A stretch of 56,479 bases of DNA, taken from NCBI GenBank assembly GCA_028282595.1, contig JANQHQ010000025.1, positions 1-56,479 on the forward strand. Direction: 5' to 3'. Positions 42,786 to 51,410 of this stretch are shown in pieces. Source of the stretch: Chlorobium sp. Lineage in GTDB: Bacteria > Bacteroidota > Chlorobiia > Chlorobiales > Chlorobiaceae. How positions within the stretch are numbered: position 1 is the first letter of the stretch; every line of letters begins with the position of its first letter. Below the pieces are notes generated by a model, which made no database searches, was not told where the DNA came from, and worked only from the letters and a program-made list of their open reading frames with translations. The position numbers and the translations under genes were made by a program.

Positions 42786-44048
42786 GTGAAATCGGAACTG
42801 TACATAGCGCGCAGGTTCGCCTTCAGGCAGCGATCCTCATCCAGGCCTACCTTCATCGTTTTCATCGCCGTGGCCGGAATCGCCGTGGGAACGGCCGCGC
42901 TCATCCTGACGCTTTCGATCGTCAAGGGCTTTTCCTCGCAGATCGAAAACAAGCTTGTCGGCTTCAACTCCCATTTCCAGATCCGCCAGGGCGGCGCCCG
43001 CCTGTTCGCCCCTCTTGCCGAGGACTCGCTCCGCCTGGCAAGAGACCGGAATATCGTCTCGGTGGTTCCGTTCATGGAAAAACACGCCATCCTGCAGGGC
43101 GGGGGGGATACGGGAATTTCCAGCCCGGCCATGCTCAAGGGAATTCCCGCCGGCAGCCCGCCCGTTTTTCTCGAAGAAAGTATCGTCGAAGGCGAATGGC
43201 CCGGCACGGAGAGCCGGGGAAACTTCGACATCCTGGTGGGCAGACCGCTGGCCGACGCCCTCGGACTCGGGACGGGCAGCCGGGTCATGGTGATCACGAC
43301 CCGGAGAGGGGAGTCCGGCAACCTGATCGACGCCGGGGAGGACATTCTGGACCTGCTCTCGTCCCTCGGCATTGAAATCGCGACTGTACGGGGTGTTTAC
43401 GAAACCGGACTCAACGAGGGTTTCGACGATTACATGGTTCTCGCCGATCTTTCGGCCATGCAGCGGCTGTTTTCCGGAGGAAACACGATGATCAGCGGTT
43501 ACGAGGTGACGGTCCGCGACCTGTCGGGTCTCGACGCCTCCGCCGAATCGGCCGCCGAAACGCTGGGCTATCCGTTTTACGCCTTCACGGTCTACGAACG
43601 CTTTGCAAACCTGTTCGAATGGCTGAAGCTGCAGCAGAACATCACGCCGCTTCTGATCGTCACCATCACCGTGGTCGCCGTGTTCAACATCGTTTCGACG
43701 CTTCTGGTCCTCATTATCGAAAAAACCAGGGAGATCGGCATGCTCGGAGCGCTCGGTCTCCCGCCCGGAAAAATCAGCGGTATCTTTCTCTCGCAGGCCT
43801 TTCTGATCTCCCTGGTCGGTATACTGGCCGGCAACCTCCTCGCTTTCGGTTTTTCGATAGTCGAACTGCAGTTTCACCTGATCACCCTTCCCCAGAAAAA
43901 CTATTTTATCAAGCATGTGCCGATCCGGATGGTCGCGGGCGACTACCTGCTCGTCTCCTGTATCGTCGGAGCGCTGACGCTTCTTTTCGCGTTCATTCCG
44001 GCCAGGGTCGCGGCTTCGCTGAAGCCGGGAACGGCCCTGCTGACCTGA
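42786..44048 (+). CDS. LolC/LolE-family ABC permease (first)
   Basis: 420 residues, GTG start. An N-terminal membrane helix (about 20-45, TFIVFIAVAGIAVGTAALIL) is followed by a large periplasmic domain and three C-terminal helices (FNIVSTLLVLIIEKTREIGMLGALGLPPGKI and later). This is the FtsX/MacB-like topology of lipoprotein-releasing permeases. An adjacent paralogue of the same length follows 87 bases later. No ATPase (LolD) gene is beside them. Confidence 0.85.
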   Translation: MKSELYIARRFAFRQRSSSRPTFIVFIAVAGIAVGTAALILTLSIVKGFSSQIENKLVGFNSHFQIRQGGARLFAPLAEDSLRLARDRNIVSVVPFMEKHAILQGGGDTGISSPAMLKGIPAGSPPVFLEESIVEGEWPGTESRGNFDILVGRPLADALGLGTGSRVMVITTRRGESGNLIDAGEDILDLLSSLGIEIATVRGVYETGLNEGFDDYMVLADLSAMQRLFSGGNTMISGYEVTVRDLSGLDASAESAAETLGYPFYAFTVYERFANLFEWLKLQQNITPLLIVTITVVAVFNIVSTLLVLIIEKTREIGMLGALGLPPGKISGIFLSQAFLISLVGILAGNLLAFGFSIVELQFHLITLPQKNYFIKHVPIRMVAGDYLLVSCIVGALTLLFAFIPARVAASLKPGTALLT

Positions 44049-44134
44049 ACAGGAAAGGCTTTGAGCACCCGGCGGCAACGGTGATCGGACGCTCCAGGAA
44101 CACTCCCGGATTTTCGGGATAAAAACGACGACGG

Positions 44135-45397
44135 ATGCGCTTTTCTCCAGGATTGTGGATAGCCCGGCGCTTCAGTTTCGCGCAGAAGCGCTTCAGGGTC
44201 ATCAATATCATCTCCGCGATAAGTCTGGCCGGGATAGTTCTCGGGGTCAGCACGCTGCTCGTCGTGATGAGCGTGCTGAACGGTTTCCAGCAGGTGGCAT
44301 GGAACCTGTTCGTCACGGTGGAAAGTCCCGTCCAGATCCTGCCCGCGGACAAGGGCGGCGATATGGAAGTTCCCGATTCGCTCTTGCGCGGAATCGCCTC
44401 GGTAGAAGGAGTGACGTCGGCCGAACCGTTCGCGGAAGGAGAGGCGATTCTCGCCGGCCGGGGCAGGCCCGGGGAACTGGTAATGGTGAAGGGCATCACC
44501 CGGAGTGCGCACCGGCGCCTCATGCAGCGGACGGAGAAGAACGCCTATTTCGACGAAGGATCGATCTCGATAGGGGAGATGCTCGCCTGGAAAACCGGCA
44601 TCTCGGAGGGGGAGCGCGTGAAAATTTTCAGCCCCGAGCTCGTACCTCTCGGACTGCAGGCTCTCTCCCGGCCCTACCTTCTGCCGGCCCTCACGTTCCC
44701 GGTCGTCGAGGTCGAGTCGCTCTTTTCACTGCAGCGTATTTTCAACGACCGCTATGTGCTCACGTCGCGCCGGACGGCTCGTGCGATCCTTCTGCAGCGG
44801 GAAAACCGCTACACGGGCATCGACGTGCGCGGTAGCGACGACCGCTCGACCCACGCCGCGCTGGCGGAAAACCTCCGCCGCTGGCTCCGGGAAGAGGGGC
44901 TGGAGAAACAGTACCGGGTCCGGCCCCTGGAGGAAAAGTACCGGGATATCTTCGGCGTGATGGAAGTCGAGAAATGGGTTAGTTTCAGCGTGCTGATGCT
45001 GGTGATCCTGGTCGCCGCGCTGAGTCTGACCGGCTCTTTGACCATGACGGCGATCGACAAGAGGAAAGAGCTGTTCTACCTGCGCTGCCTCGGTCTGGAA
45101 AAACCCCAGTTCCTGATGATCTTTATCGTCGAGGGAACGATGATCGGGCTTGCCGGCACGCTTGCCGGGGCGGCGATCGCCTGGGCCGTCTGTTTCGCCC
45201 AGGAAACGTGGGGAGTGATAGAGCTTCCGTCGAAAAGCGCGTTTATCATCGACGCCTACCCGGTCCGGATGGAACTCCCCGATTTCGTGGTGGTTTCACT
45301 GGTGACTCTCGGCGTATCGGTTCTCGTCAGTCTCTATCCGGCATTCAAGGCCGCAGCCATCGCGGACAGCAAGACGCTCGCCGACAAGGCGAACTGA
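44135..45397 (+). CDS. LolC/LolE-family ABC permease (second)
   Basis: 420 residues with the same topology: RFRVINIISAISLAGIVLGVSTLLVVMSVLNGF at the N-terminus and FSVLMLVILVAALSLTGSLTMTAIDKRKELFYLRCLGL in the C-terminal membrane part. Together with the preceding gene it probably forms the heterodimeric membrane part of a lipoprotein exporter (Lol), matching the several lipoproteins and lgt in this window. Confidence 0.85.
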   Translation: MRFSPGLWIARRFSFAQKRFRVINIISAISLAGIVLGVSTLLVVMSVLNGFQQVAWNLFVTVESPVQILPADKGGDMEVPDSLLRGIASVEGVTSAEPFAEGEAILAGRGRPGELVMVKGITRSAHRRLMQRTEKNAYFDEGSISIGEMLAWKTGISEGERVKIFSPELVPLGLQALSRPYLLPALTFPVVEVESLFSLQRIFNDRYVLTSRRTARAILLQRENRYTGIDVRGSDDRSTHAALAENLRRWLREEGLEKQYRVRPLEEKYRDIFGVMEVEKWVSFSVLMLVILVAALSLTGSLTMTAIDKRKELFYLRCLGLEKPQFLMIFIVEGTMIGLAGTLAGAAIAWAVCFAQETWGVIELPSKSAFIIDAYPVRMELPDFVVVSLVTLGVSVLVSLYPAFKAAAIADSKTLADKAN

Positions 45398-45448
45398 GAG
45401 CGGAAAGCGCGTATAACAGGAAAGAGGAGCGGAGAGAAGGGAATCGGA

Positions 45449-45483
45449 AAGGCGGCGCAACGGTTTCCCGGAAGCGCCGCCTT
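45449..45483. terminator. Shared terminator, second Lol permease / rubredoxin
   Basis: AAGGCGGCGC (45449-45458) and GCGCCGCCTT (45474-45483) form a 10-bp perfect stem between convergent genes. Confidence 0.75.
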
Positions 45484-45495
45484 GCGCGGAGGGGT

Positions 45496-45660
45496 CTACC
45501 CGTCGGTCTTTTCGAAGAACGTCTTGTCGGCCCCGCAGATGGGACACACCCAGTCGTCGGGAATGTCTTCGAAAGTCGTTCCGGGCTCGATGCCGTTATC
45601 GGGATCCCCGTAGTCGGGATCGTAGACGTAACCGCAGGGCTCGCATACCCATTTCTGCAT
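45496..45660 (-). CDS. Rubredoxin
   Basis: 54 residues from ATG 45660. Two metal-binding loops, CEPCGYVYDP near the N-terminus and CPICGADKTFF near the C-terminus, hold a single iron by four cysteines. Length and aromatic residues are typical. It carries one electron in the cytosol. The longer frame to 45729 is not needed. Confidence 0.96.
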   Translation of the reverse strand: MQKWVCEPCGYVYDPDYGDPDNGIEPGTTFEDIPDDWVCPICGADKTFFEKTDG

Positions 45661-45793
45661 AATGGATTCTCCTTCTTTTTTGATTGTAGAGAAGTTATGT
45701 TCGCAAAAAGAACGGTAACCGCGATTCACCGCGCCGATGAATCGTTATGAAGTGTAAAGCTATGGTTCTAAAGCGGATTGAAAGGCAAAAAGT

Positions 45794-46270
45794 TCAATCG
45801 CGCGAGGGAATTGCTTTTCTGAAAACAACCATCCCCGATCTCTCGAACCCGTTTTTTTCGTAAAAACGATGAGCGTCGCGGTTGTCTCCGTCGGTCAGAA
45901 GCGTGATGCGGCCGAACCCCTCCTTCCTCGCCAGGTCCGCAGAGTGTTCGAGCAGCAGGCTTCCGATACCGGCCGAACGCCTCGAAGGCTCGACGATCAT
46001 ATCCTCGAGCAGGAGAACCTTCCGTCCGAGAGCCGTGCTCACGGTGGCGAGAAGAACCGCCATACCGTCTATCCGCCCGCCGGCCGTCTTCTCGCAAACA
46101 AGCACGCAGCCTTTCGACGGATCGTCGATGATCGCGCAAAGCCCTTTTCGCTGCAAGGCCGGGTCCGGCTCGAACTCGGCTTCCTGTGAAAACAGGAGGC
46201 GGAGAAGTTCGACGCACCGGCCGACGTCGTCCGGTGTCGCGTTTCTGACCGTATAACCGTTTTTTCTCAT
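45794..46270 (-). CDS. GNAT-family N-acetyltransferase
   Basis: 158 residues from ATG 46270. The acetyl-CoA-binding motif A is VEPSRRSAGIGSLLLEHSADLA (R/QxxGxG/A type), preceded by LLLEDMIV and followed by DGDNRDAHRFYEKNGFERSG, the usual GNAT end. Substrate unknown. The upstream frame to 46327 runs into a terminal-repeat remnant and is not expected to be translated. Confidence 0.88.
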   Translation of the reverse strand: MRKNGYTVRNATPDDVGRCVELLRLLFSQEAEFEPDPALQRKGLCAIIDDPSKGCVLVCEKTAGGRIDGMAVLLATVSTALGRKVLLLEDMIVEPSRRSAGIGSLLLEHSADLARKEGFGRITLLTDGDNRDAHRFYEKNGFERSGMVVFRKAIPSRD

Positions 46271-46303
46271 TGTTTCCGGAAAACCTGTCGCCCGGCGGGG
46301 AAT

Positions 46304-46325
46304 TGGGACAATTAATAGAGATGCC
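46304..46325 (+). repeat. Lone terminal-repeat end before the lipocalin remnant
   Basis: GGGACAATTAATAGAGATGCC matches the element ends (compare copy B). It ends three bases before the ATG at 46329, giving AGAGATG as ribosome binding site. Confidence 0.55.
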
Positions 46326-46328
46326 ATT

Positions 46329-46436
46329 ATGTTTAAAAATTTTTTCGGAAAAAAACCAGCTGCACGGTACCCGTCGGTCGATGTCGGCCGGTACTGCGGA
46401 ACCTGGTACGAAATCGCCTCCTGCGCGTTTTTTTAA
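46329..46436 (+). pseudogene. 5' remnant of a Blc-type lipocalin gene
   Basis: The 35-codon frame ends ...VDVGRYCGTWYEIASCAFF then stop. VD..RY.GTWYEIA is the first conserved block of bacterial lipocalins (Blc). The following block (F.NRFE.G) is missing and the frame stops, so the rest of a gene of about 170 codons has been deleted. Ten bases on, the GDT1-family upstream region begins. Confidence 0.75.
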
Positions 46437-46481
46437 TTTCCCCGTTTGGCCTTATTCAAACCCGGGCGCTTCGACAGAGGC

Positions 46482-46838
46482 ATGGATGCATTCTGGCTTT
46501 CCCTGCTCATGATTTTCCTCGCCGAACTCGGCGACAAGGCCATGTTCGGCACCTTCACGCTGGCGACCACGAATCCGTTCATACCCGTCTGGATAGGTTC
46601 CACGCTCGGCACGGTGCTGTCGGACGCGCTTGCTATCGGCCTGGGGATGGTCCTGGGCAAAAGCCTTCCCAAGCATATCGTCCGGACGGGTGCGGCGATC
46701 GTGTTTTTTGCTTTCGGAGCCTTTATGATGTACCGGAACGGAACGGATTTCGGTATCGCCGTCTGGGTCCTGTCGCTCGCGGCGATCGCCCTCGCCGGAG
46801 TTCTCTTCCTTGGCAAAGCGTTTTCGGGAAAGCGTTGA
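46482..46838 (+). CDS. TMEM165/GDT1 (UPF0016) family, single domain
   Basis: 118 residues from ATG 46482, MDAFWLSLLMIFLAELGDKAM. The signature E-x-G-D-K is in the first helix, followed by about three more membrane segments. Family members exchange Mn2+, Ca2+ or H+ and most contain two copies of the signature in about 190-200 residues; here only one is present, so dimerisation would be needed. Frames upstream of 46482 (TTG 46446) are less likely. Confidence 0.8.
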   Translation: MDAFWLSLLMIFLAELGDKAMFGTFTLATTNPFIPVWIGSTLGTVLSDALAIGLGMVLGKSLPKHIVRTGAAIVFFAFGAFMMYRNGTDFGIAVWVLSLAAIALAGVLFLGKAFSGKR

Positions 46839-46850
46839 ATTCCGGCCGGT

Positions 46851-49379
46851 TCAGGGTTTTCCCCACGCCTCGACGCGCCGCCCGGGACCGATCGACCAGA
46901 CGGGAAGCCAGACGATGCCGACCGAGCGGACGGCGACGTCCGAACGCCGGGGTTTGATCTCGTCCGTTTCAACCTCCTCCTCGACGTTTTCCCAGTCTGC
47001 GGTGATCGCATCCGCTTCTTCCCGCAGCTCCTCTTCGAGTTCGACGATCGCTTCACGGAGTTCGGCGATCTCCTCCCTCGATTCCTCGATATCGGCTTTT
47101 GCCCGGGCCGTCATGCCCCGCTTGCTCAGGATCGTGCCGATACGGCTCGTGCTCCGCCTTCCCATGAAGAAGCCTATGACGGTTTCGCCGATGCTGAACA
47201 GCTCCTGGCGCTTGCGGTTTTCATGCTGCACTTCGTCTTCCGAAAGCTCGCGTTCCTCCCTGCGGAGTTTTTTGCGGAGACGTTCGAGCTTTCGTTCGAA
47301 GCTCTCCTCGAGTTTGTCGACCTGCCGGTCCCGTTCTTCCCTGGCTGCCTGGCGGAGGCGCACGGAAAACTCTCTTGCGGATTCGCCGGGGCGCTGAAAC
47401 AGTTTCAGCCCCCTATGGACGACGATGCCTTGTCGCTCGGTGTAGTAGAGCCGGTCTTCCAGGCGGCGCGACAGCCCGGAAAGTTCGCGTGCACTGTTGA
47501 CGCTTTGCGGAACGGGCGCGAAAAAGGGACCCGCCGCCCGGACGTCTTCCACCGGAACGGAGCCGAGCAGGTTCTCATCCACCGGAAGCTCCACGGCCTC
47601 CTGCCAGTCGGGCGCAAACCCTTCAGGAGGAACGCGGAGCAGCAGTTTTTTCACCGTTTTCTCGTGAATGTTTCTTTTCGCGTCGACGAAATGCACCTCC
47701 GCGACACCGAACACGGCCGGTTCGTAGAGCAGCGCGGCATCCGCCGGGGACGGAACGGAGCCGCTTCCGCCTGCGGCAAGAAACGCTTCGCGCCGGGTGA
47801 GCAGCACGGGCATGAAACGCTGGAGCACGGACGGCCCCAGCGAGGGCCGTTCCGCAAAACAGCCCTCCGGGGGAGCGACGCCCGCCAAGGGCTCCGGCGG
47901 GTTCGCGGAAACGGGATGCAGCGCCTCTTCCGGAACGCTCCCCGGGGCCGGCTCCTCCCGGCGGGCGCCCTTCTTCTCCATGAGTATCGATACCTGGGGG
48001 CGCGTGAGGGGTCCCCGGAGATAGCTCATGACCCAGCGGGTGTGGAACACGACCGGCCTGTCCTCGTGCACGTTGTGCAGCAGGAAGACGCGGCTGCCGA
48101 GGCCGCCGATGACGCTGTCGTAGTCGAGGACGTCGGTTCGCCCCCCCGCTTCGGCGATTGCGTTCTTCAGGCCTTCGAGCACCCTCGCCTTGTCGCGTTC
48201 CGCCTGCAGCTTGCCGATAAACCAGGTTCCGGCGTTCGTCAGGCCCTTGTAATCGATATCCACCGGGTTCTGGGTGACCAGCACGCAGCCGAGCCCGAAC
48301 GCCCGGGCCTGCTTGAGCAGGGTCATGAGCGGGCGTTTCGAGGGCGGTTCGGCGACGGGCGGCAGAAAACCGAACACTTCGTCGAAGTAGAGCAGCGTCC
48401 TCAGGCTGGTCGTTCCCGCCTGGGAACGCATCCAGCCGAGCATGTTCTCGAGCAGCAGGGTGACGAAGAACATCCGTTCGCTGTCCGTCAGATGCGCAAG
48501 GTAGAATATGCTGTGGCGTGGTTTGCCCTCCGGGGTGAAAAGCATGCGGTCGATGTCGAGAACTTCGCCCCGCAGCCAGCTTTTGAATCCGGGGGAGGCC
48601 AAAAGGTTGTTGAAGGCCATCGCGAGCTCGAAGCGCTCTTTCGGCGGATAAAAGGTGTCCACGTCGAAGACACCGACCCGCTGCATCGGCGGCTCCTGTA
48701 TGCCGAGAATGATCCTCGCGAGGTCCAGGTCCTGGCCGAGCGTCCAGAAGTGCTCGAAAATCCCGGACAGGAGTATCGCCTCGCGGCTTTTGACCGGGTC
48801 GCTCCGGAGTCCCGCAAGGCCCATGAGGGCGCCGACCGTGCCGGCTATCCGCTCCCCGACGGCTTCCGCATCGGACAAGAGGTCCGGTTTCGGGGCCGCG
48901 AGACTGCCGAGAATGTTGACCGGTACGCCCGCATCGGAACCGGGGGTGTAAATGGTGAAGTCCGCCGAATCCTTCAGGGCTCTGATGCGTTCGGGGCCGA
49001 TGCCCCAGCCGGCAAGACCGTTTTTCCACTGTTCCGCCGTCGATGCCGCGTAGTCGTCCACGCTCATGCCTTTGCGACCGGCGTCGTCCGGATTGACCCA
49101 GGGTTTGAAATCGGCGGGCGCGAGGTCGGGAAATTGCAGCAGCAGGTTGGTGATGTCGCCTTTCGGGTCGATCATGATCGTCGGAACGCTGTCGAGCGCG
49201 GCTTCCTCGAGAAGCCCCACACAGAGCCCCGTCTTGCCGCTGCCGGTCATGCCTACGCAGACCGCGTGGGTCGTCAGGTCGCGTGCATCGTAATGGACCG
49301 GGGTTCCGGTCTCGCCGCTCTTCAGGTCGTATTCCGCTCCGAGGTAGAAGGAGCCGAGCCGTTCTTCCGGTAGTGTCAT
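46851..49379 (-). CDS. HerA/FtsK-like ATPase (DUF87-type) with coiled-coil C-terminus
   Basis: 842 residues from ATG 49379, whose A is shared with the stop of the small upstream gene (TGATG). Walker A is VCVGMTGSGKTGLC (about residue 45), followed by IMIDPKGDITNLLL; Walker B is LRTLLYFDEVFGFLPP and a LVTQNPVDIDYKG sensor strand follows, all typical of HerA-type hexameric ATPases. After about residue 450 there is a linker rich in Pro and Ala, then a long charged coiled coil (REERDRQVDKLEESFERKL onwards). No nuclease gene (NurA) is adjacent. It may move DNA, but a different cargo is possible. Confidence 0.85.
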   Translation of the reverse strand: MTLPEERLGSFYLGAEYDLKSGETGTPVHYDARDLTTHAVCVGMTGSGKTGLCVGLLEEAALDSVPTIMIDPKGDITNLLLQFPDLAPADFKPWVNPDDAGRKGMSVDDYAASTAEQWKNGLAGWGIGPERIRALKDSADFTIYTPGSDAGVPVNILGSLAAPKPDLLSDAEAVGERIAGTVGALMGLAGLRSDPVKSREAILLSGIFEHFWTLGQDLDLARIILGIQEPPMQRVGVFDVDTFYPPKERFELAMAFNNLLASPGFKSWLRGEVLDIDRMLFTPEGKPRHSIFYLAHLTDSERMFFVTLLLENMLGWMRSQAGTTSLRTLLYFDEVFGFLPPVAEPPSKRPLMTLLKQARAFGLGCVLVTQNPVDIDYKGLTNAGTWFIGKLQAERDKARVLEGLKNAIAEAGGRTDVLDYDSVIGGLGSRVFLLHNVHEDRPVVFHTRWVMSYLRGPLTRPQVSILMEKKGARREEPAPGSVPEEALHPVSANPPEPLAGVAPPEGCFAERPSLGPSVLQRFMPVLLTRREAFLAAGGSGSVPSPADAALLYEPAVFGVAEVHFVDAKRNIHEKTVKKLLLRVPPEGFAPDWQEAVELPVDENLLGSVPVEDVRAAGPFFAPVPQSVNSARELSGLSRRLEDRLYYTERQGIVVHRGLKLFQRPGESAREFSVRLRQAAREERDRQVDKLEESFERKLERLRKKLRREERELSEDEVQHENRKRQELFSIGETVIGFFMGRRSTSRIGTILSKRGMTARAKADIEESREEIAELREAIVELEEELREEADAITADWENVEEEVETDEIKPRRSDVAVRSVGIVWLPVWSIGPGRRVEAWGKP

Positions 49380-49549
49380 CAGTTTCCGCTTGCGGGATTG
49401 GTGTTTTTCGAGCACGTCCTGACAGTGTGCGCCTCATCCTGCATCTCGCGCTCTTCCGGAAAGGCGATGCCGCACATCCGGTAGAGGTCACTCACGAGCC
49501 ACTTGAGCCGGACCTGCACCCCGGGCTTTTCGGAAAAGTCCTGTTGCAT
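49379..49549 (-). CDS. Small conserved-looking ORF coupled to the HerA-like gene
   Basis: 56 residues (starts MQQDFSEKPGVQVRLKWLV). Its TGA overlaps the ATG of the ATPase gene, so translation is probably coupled. Helical, with two cysteines; no family recognised. It was too short for standard ORF calling, and its reality rests on the overlap. Confidence 0.5.
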   Translation of the reverse strand: MQQDFSEKPGVQVRLKWLVSDLYRMCGIAFPEEREMQDEAHTVRTCSKNTNPASGN

Positions 49550-49649
49550 GGCGGTAGAACGTGTCGTATTTTTCTGCCATAAAATATGGCGATATTTTTA
49601 CCGGGTATCAAGCACGATAGCCTCTCCCGCACCATGCTGCCAGCGCGTC

Positions 49650-50321
49650 ATGACACCCCTCCTCGACATCGAACATCTGGGTTTTTCATACGCTCCCGAA
49701 GCGCCCCCGCTCTTCGAGGACCTCAGCCTTTCGGTTTCACGGGGGGATTTCATACTCGTCAGGGGAGCGTCGGGTTGCGGAAAGTCGACGCTGCTCCGGC
49801 TCATCTGCCGGCTGGTGCCGCGCAGGAGCGGGCGCATCCTCTTCAAGGGCATCGCGGTTGAAAACATTCCCCCGGCGGAACTGCGCCGGACTGTGATCTA
49901 CGTCGCCCAGGTCCCGGTCATGTCGGCCGGAAGCGTGAAGCACAACTTGCTCTTTCCGTTCTCCTTCGCGGTGAACAAAGGGAAAGAAGCTCCCTCCGAC
50001 GAACAGCTCTCTTCGATGCTCGAACGGTTCTACCTGCAGGATATCGATCTGTTGCGCGAAGCGGGCACGCTCTCCGTGGGGCAGCAGCAGCGGCTGGCGC
50101 TGATGAGGGCCATTCTTCTCGAACCCGAAATTCTGCTGCTCGACGAGCCGACCTCCTCGCTCGACAGCGAAAGCGCGGCCATGGTTTTCAGGATCGTGGA
50201 GCGGCTCAACAGCGAGCAGGACCGGACGATCGTCACGGTCACGCACAGCGACTACGTTCCTTCAGGGAGAGTGAAGCCGAGATCCTTCAGGCTTGAAAAC
50301 GCACAACTGAGACCGGCATGA
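49650..50321 (+). CDS. fetA: ABC transporter ATPase, FetA/YbbL-like
   Basis: 223 residues from ATG 49650, MTPLLDIEHLGFSY. Walker A is RGASGCGKSTLL, the Q-loop AQVPVMSAGS, signature LSVGQQQRLALMRA and Walker B ILLLDEPTSSLD. It overlaps the FetB-like permease gene (ATGA). FetAB exports iron and protects against iron-dependent oxidative stress in E. coli. The longer frame to 49503 is not part of the protein. Confidence 0.88.
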   Translation: MTPLLDIEHLGFSYAPEAPPLFEDLSLSVSRGDFILVRGASGCGKSTLLRLICRLVPRRSGRILFKGIAVENIPPAELRRTVIYVAQVPVMSAGSVKHNLLFPFSFAVNKGKEAPSDEQLSSMLERFYLQDIDLLREAGTLSVGQQQRLALMRAILLEPEILLLDEPTSSLDSESAAMVFRIVERLNSEQDRTIVTVTHSDYVPSGRVKPRSFRLENAQLRPA

Positions 50322-51103
50322 CGCCACAGGTCATCGAAATAAGCTTCTGGCAGCTTCTGCTCGCCCTCGCCTTCATCCTCGGCGCCCAGGCGGTATCCTT
50401 CGTCTATCATCTCGGGCTGAACCGCGATATTTCGATCGGCACCCTCCGCACCTTCCTCCAGCTCTTCCTGATGGGCTACGCGCTGACCTTCATTTTCAGG
50501 GTGGAAAACCTCTGGTTGACTCTCGGTATTTTCGCGGTCATGGCAATTTCGGCCTCGTTCATCGTAAGGGGCCGCGTCAGGGAGAGGGAGGTCACCTACA
50601 TGCTGCCGACCTTCCTGACGATGTTCGTCACCTACCTCGCGACGGCCGTGTTCGCCTCGGGCGTGATCGTCGGCGTCTCCCCCTGGTGGGAGCCGCGCTA
50701 CTTCCTGCCTCTCGGAGGCATGGTGATCGGCAATTCGATGTCGGCCGTGGCCATCTCCCTCGAACGGCTTTTCGGGGAGCTTCGCCAGCAGAGGGGGCTT
50801 CTGGAAACCAGACTCTGCCTGGGGGCGAACTATCGTGAAGCGAGTGCCGAGATCTTCAAAAACGCCGTCACGGCGGGCATGATCCCCTCGATCAACGCCA
50901 TGATGGGGGTGGGCCTGGTGTTCATTCCGGGCATGATGGCCGGACAGGTGCTGGCGGGCGCCGACCCCCTGCAGGCGATCCGTTATCAGATCGTCATCAT
51001 GCTCATGCTGGTCGGCTCGACAACCATGACCTCCATCCTGACCGTGCTCATCGTGCGAAAGCGCTGCTTCGGCAGCGGCGAGGAGCCGCGCCTTATGCAG
51101 TGA
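50318..51103 (+). CDS. fetB: FetB/YbbM-like iron export permease (UPF0014)
   Basis: 261 residues with about seven membrane segments. Typical motifs are RTFLQLFLMGYAL, LPLGGMVIGNSMSA, ETRLCLGANYREA and INAMMGVGLVFIPGMMAGQVLAGADP with an EXXLxLGA-type ATPase coupling helix. The preceding ATPase gene overlaps by four bases, confirming an operon. The gene ends directly at a hairpin cluster. Confidence 0.9.
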   Translation: MTPQVIEISFWQLLLALAFILGAQAVSFVYHLGLNRDISIGTLRTFLQLFLMGYALTFIFRVENLWLTLGIFAVMAISASFIVRGRVREREVTYMLPTFLTMFVTYLATAVFASGVIVGVSPWWEPRYFLPLGGMVIGNSMSAVAISLERLFGELRQQRGLLETRLCLGANYREASAEIFKNAVTAGMIPSINAMMGVGLVFIPGMMAGQVLAGADPLQAIRYQIVIMLMLVGSTTMTSILTVLIVRKRCFGSGEEPRLMQ

Positions 51104-51110
51104 GTAGTAG

Positions 51111-51410
51111 TGACGGCGCCCGATTGTCATCGGGCTTGGTGACGTCGTCCGGCTGTGCCGGACTTGGTGACGACGCCTGACGGTGTCAGGCTTAGTGATG
51201 TCGCCCGTGCTCCGCCGGGCTTAGTTGACAGAAATGGGAAGTGGTACAGCAAATGATATGTCGTCCGGGCGGATCGAACCTTGGGCAGAAACAGGGACCG
51301 ACCCCTACATCCCGTCACTAAGCATCGGCCAGACCGATGCGACGTCACTAAACTCGGCGAAGCCGGTGCCGTCACTCGTCACTAAGCCCGCGAGAGCGGG
51401 CGACGTCACT
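51111..51410. repeat. Hairpin cluster: conserved spacers, variable palindromic stems, inverted halves
   Basis: Between convergent fetB and lgt. Left half: stems at 51118-51135, 51147-51163, 51175-51191 and 51203-51220, each about 17 bp (for example GTCCGGC..GCCGGAC, GCCTGAC..GTCAGGC), separated by 11-base spacers of the form TTRGTGACGTC; period 28-29 bp. Right half: stems at 51322-51340 (GCATCGG..CCGATGC), 51352-51368 (bulged) and 51386-51401 (GCCCGC..GCGGGC) with GACGTCACTAA spacers, the reverse complement of the left ones. The lgt stop lies in the last spacer. Confidence 0.85.

Noticed and set aside
46271..46327. N-terminal extension of the acetyltransferase
   Set aside because: It runs antisense through a terminal-repeat remnant, and the ATG at 46270 starts the conserved domain.
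47223..49373. 716-residue frame antisense to the HerA-like gene
   Set aside because: Opposite a gene with full Walker motifs; low-complexity, Arg/His-rich translation.
51111..51410. CRISPR array
   Set aside because: Spacers are conserved and the palindromes vary, the units are only 28-29 bp, and orientation flips mid-array; no cas genes.
51111..51410. Integron attC array
   Set aside because: No gene cassettes between the hairpins and no integrase; units are too short.
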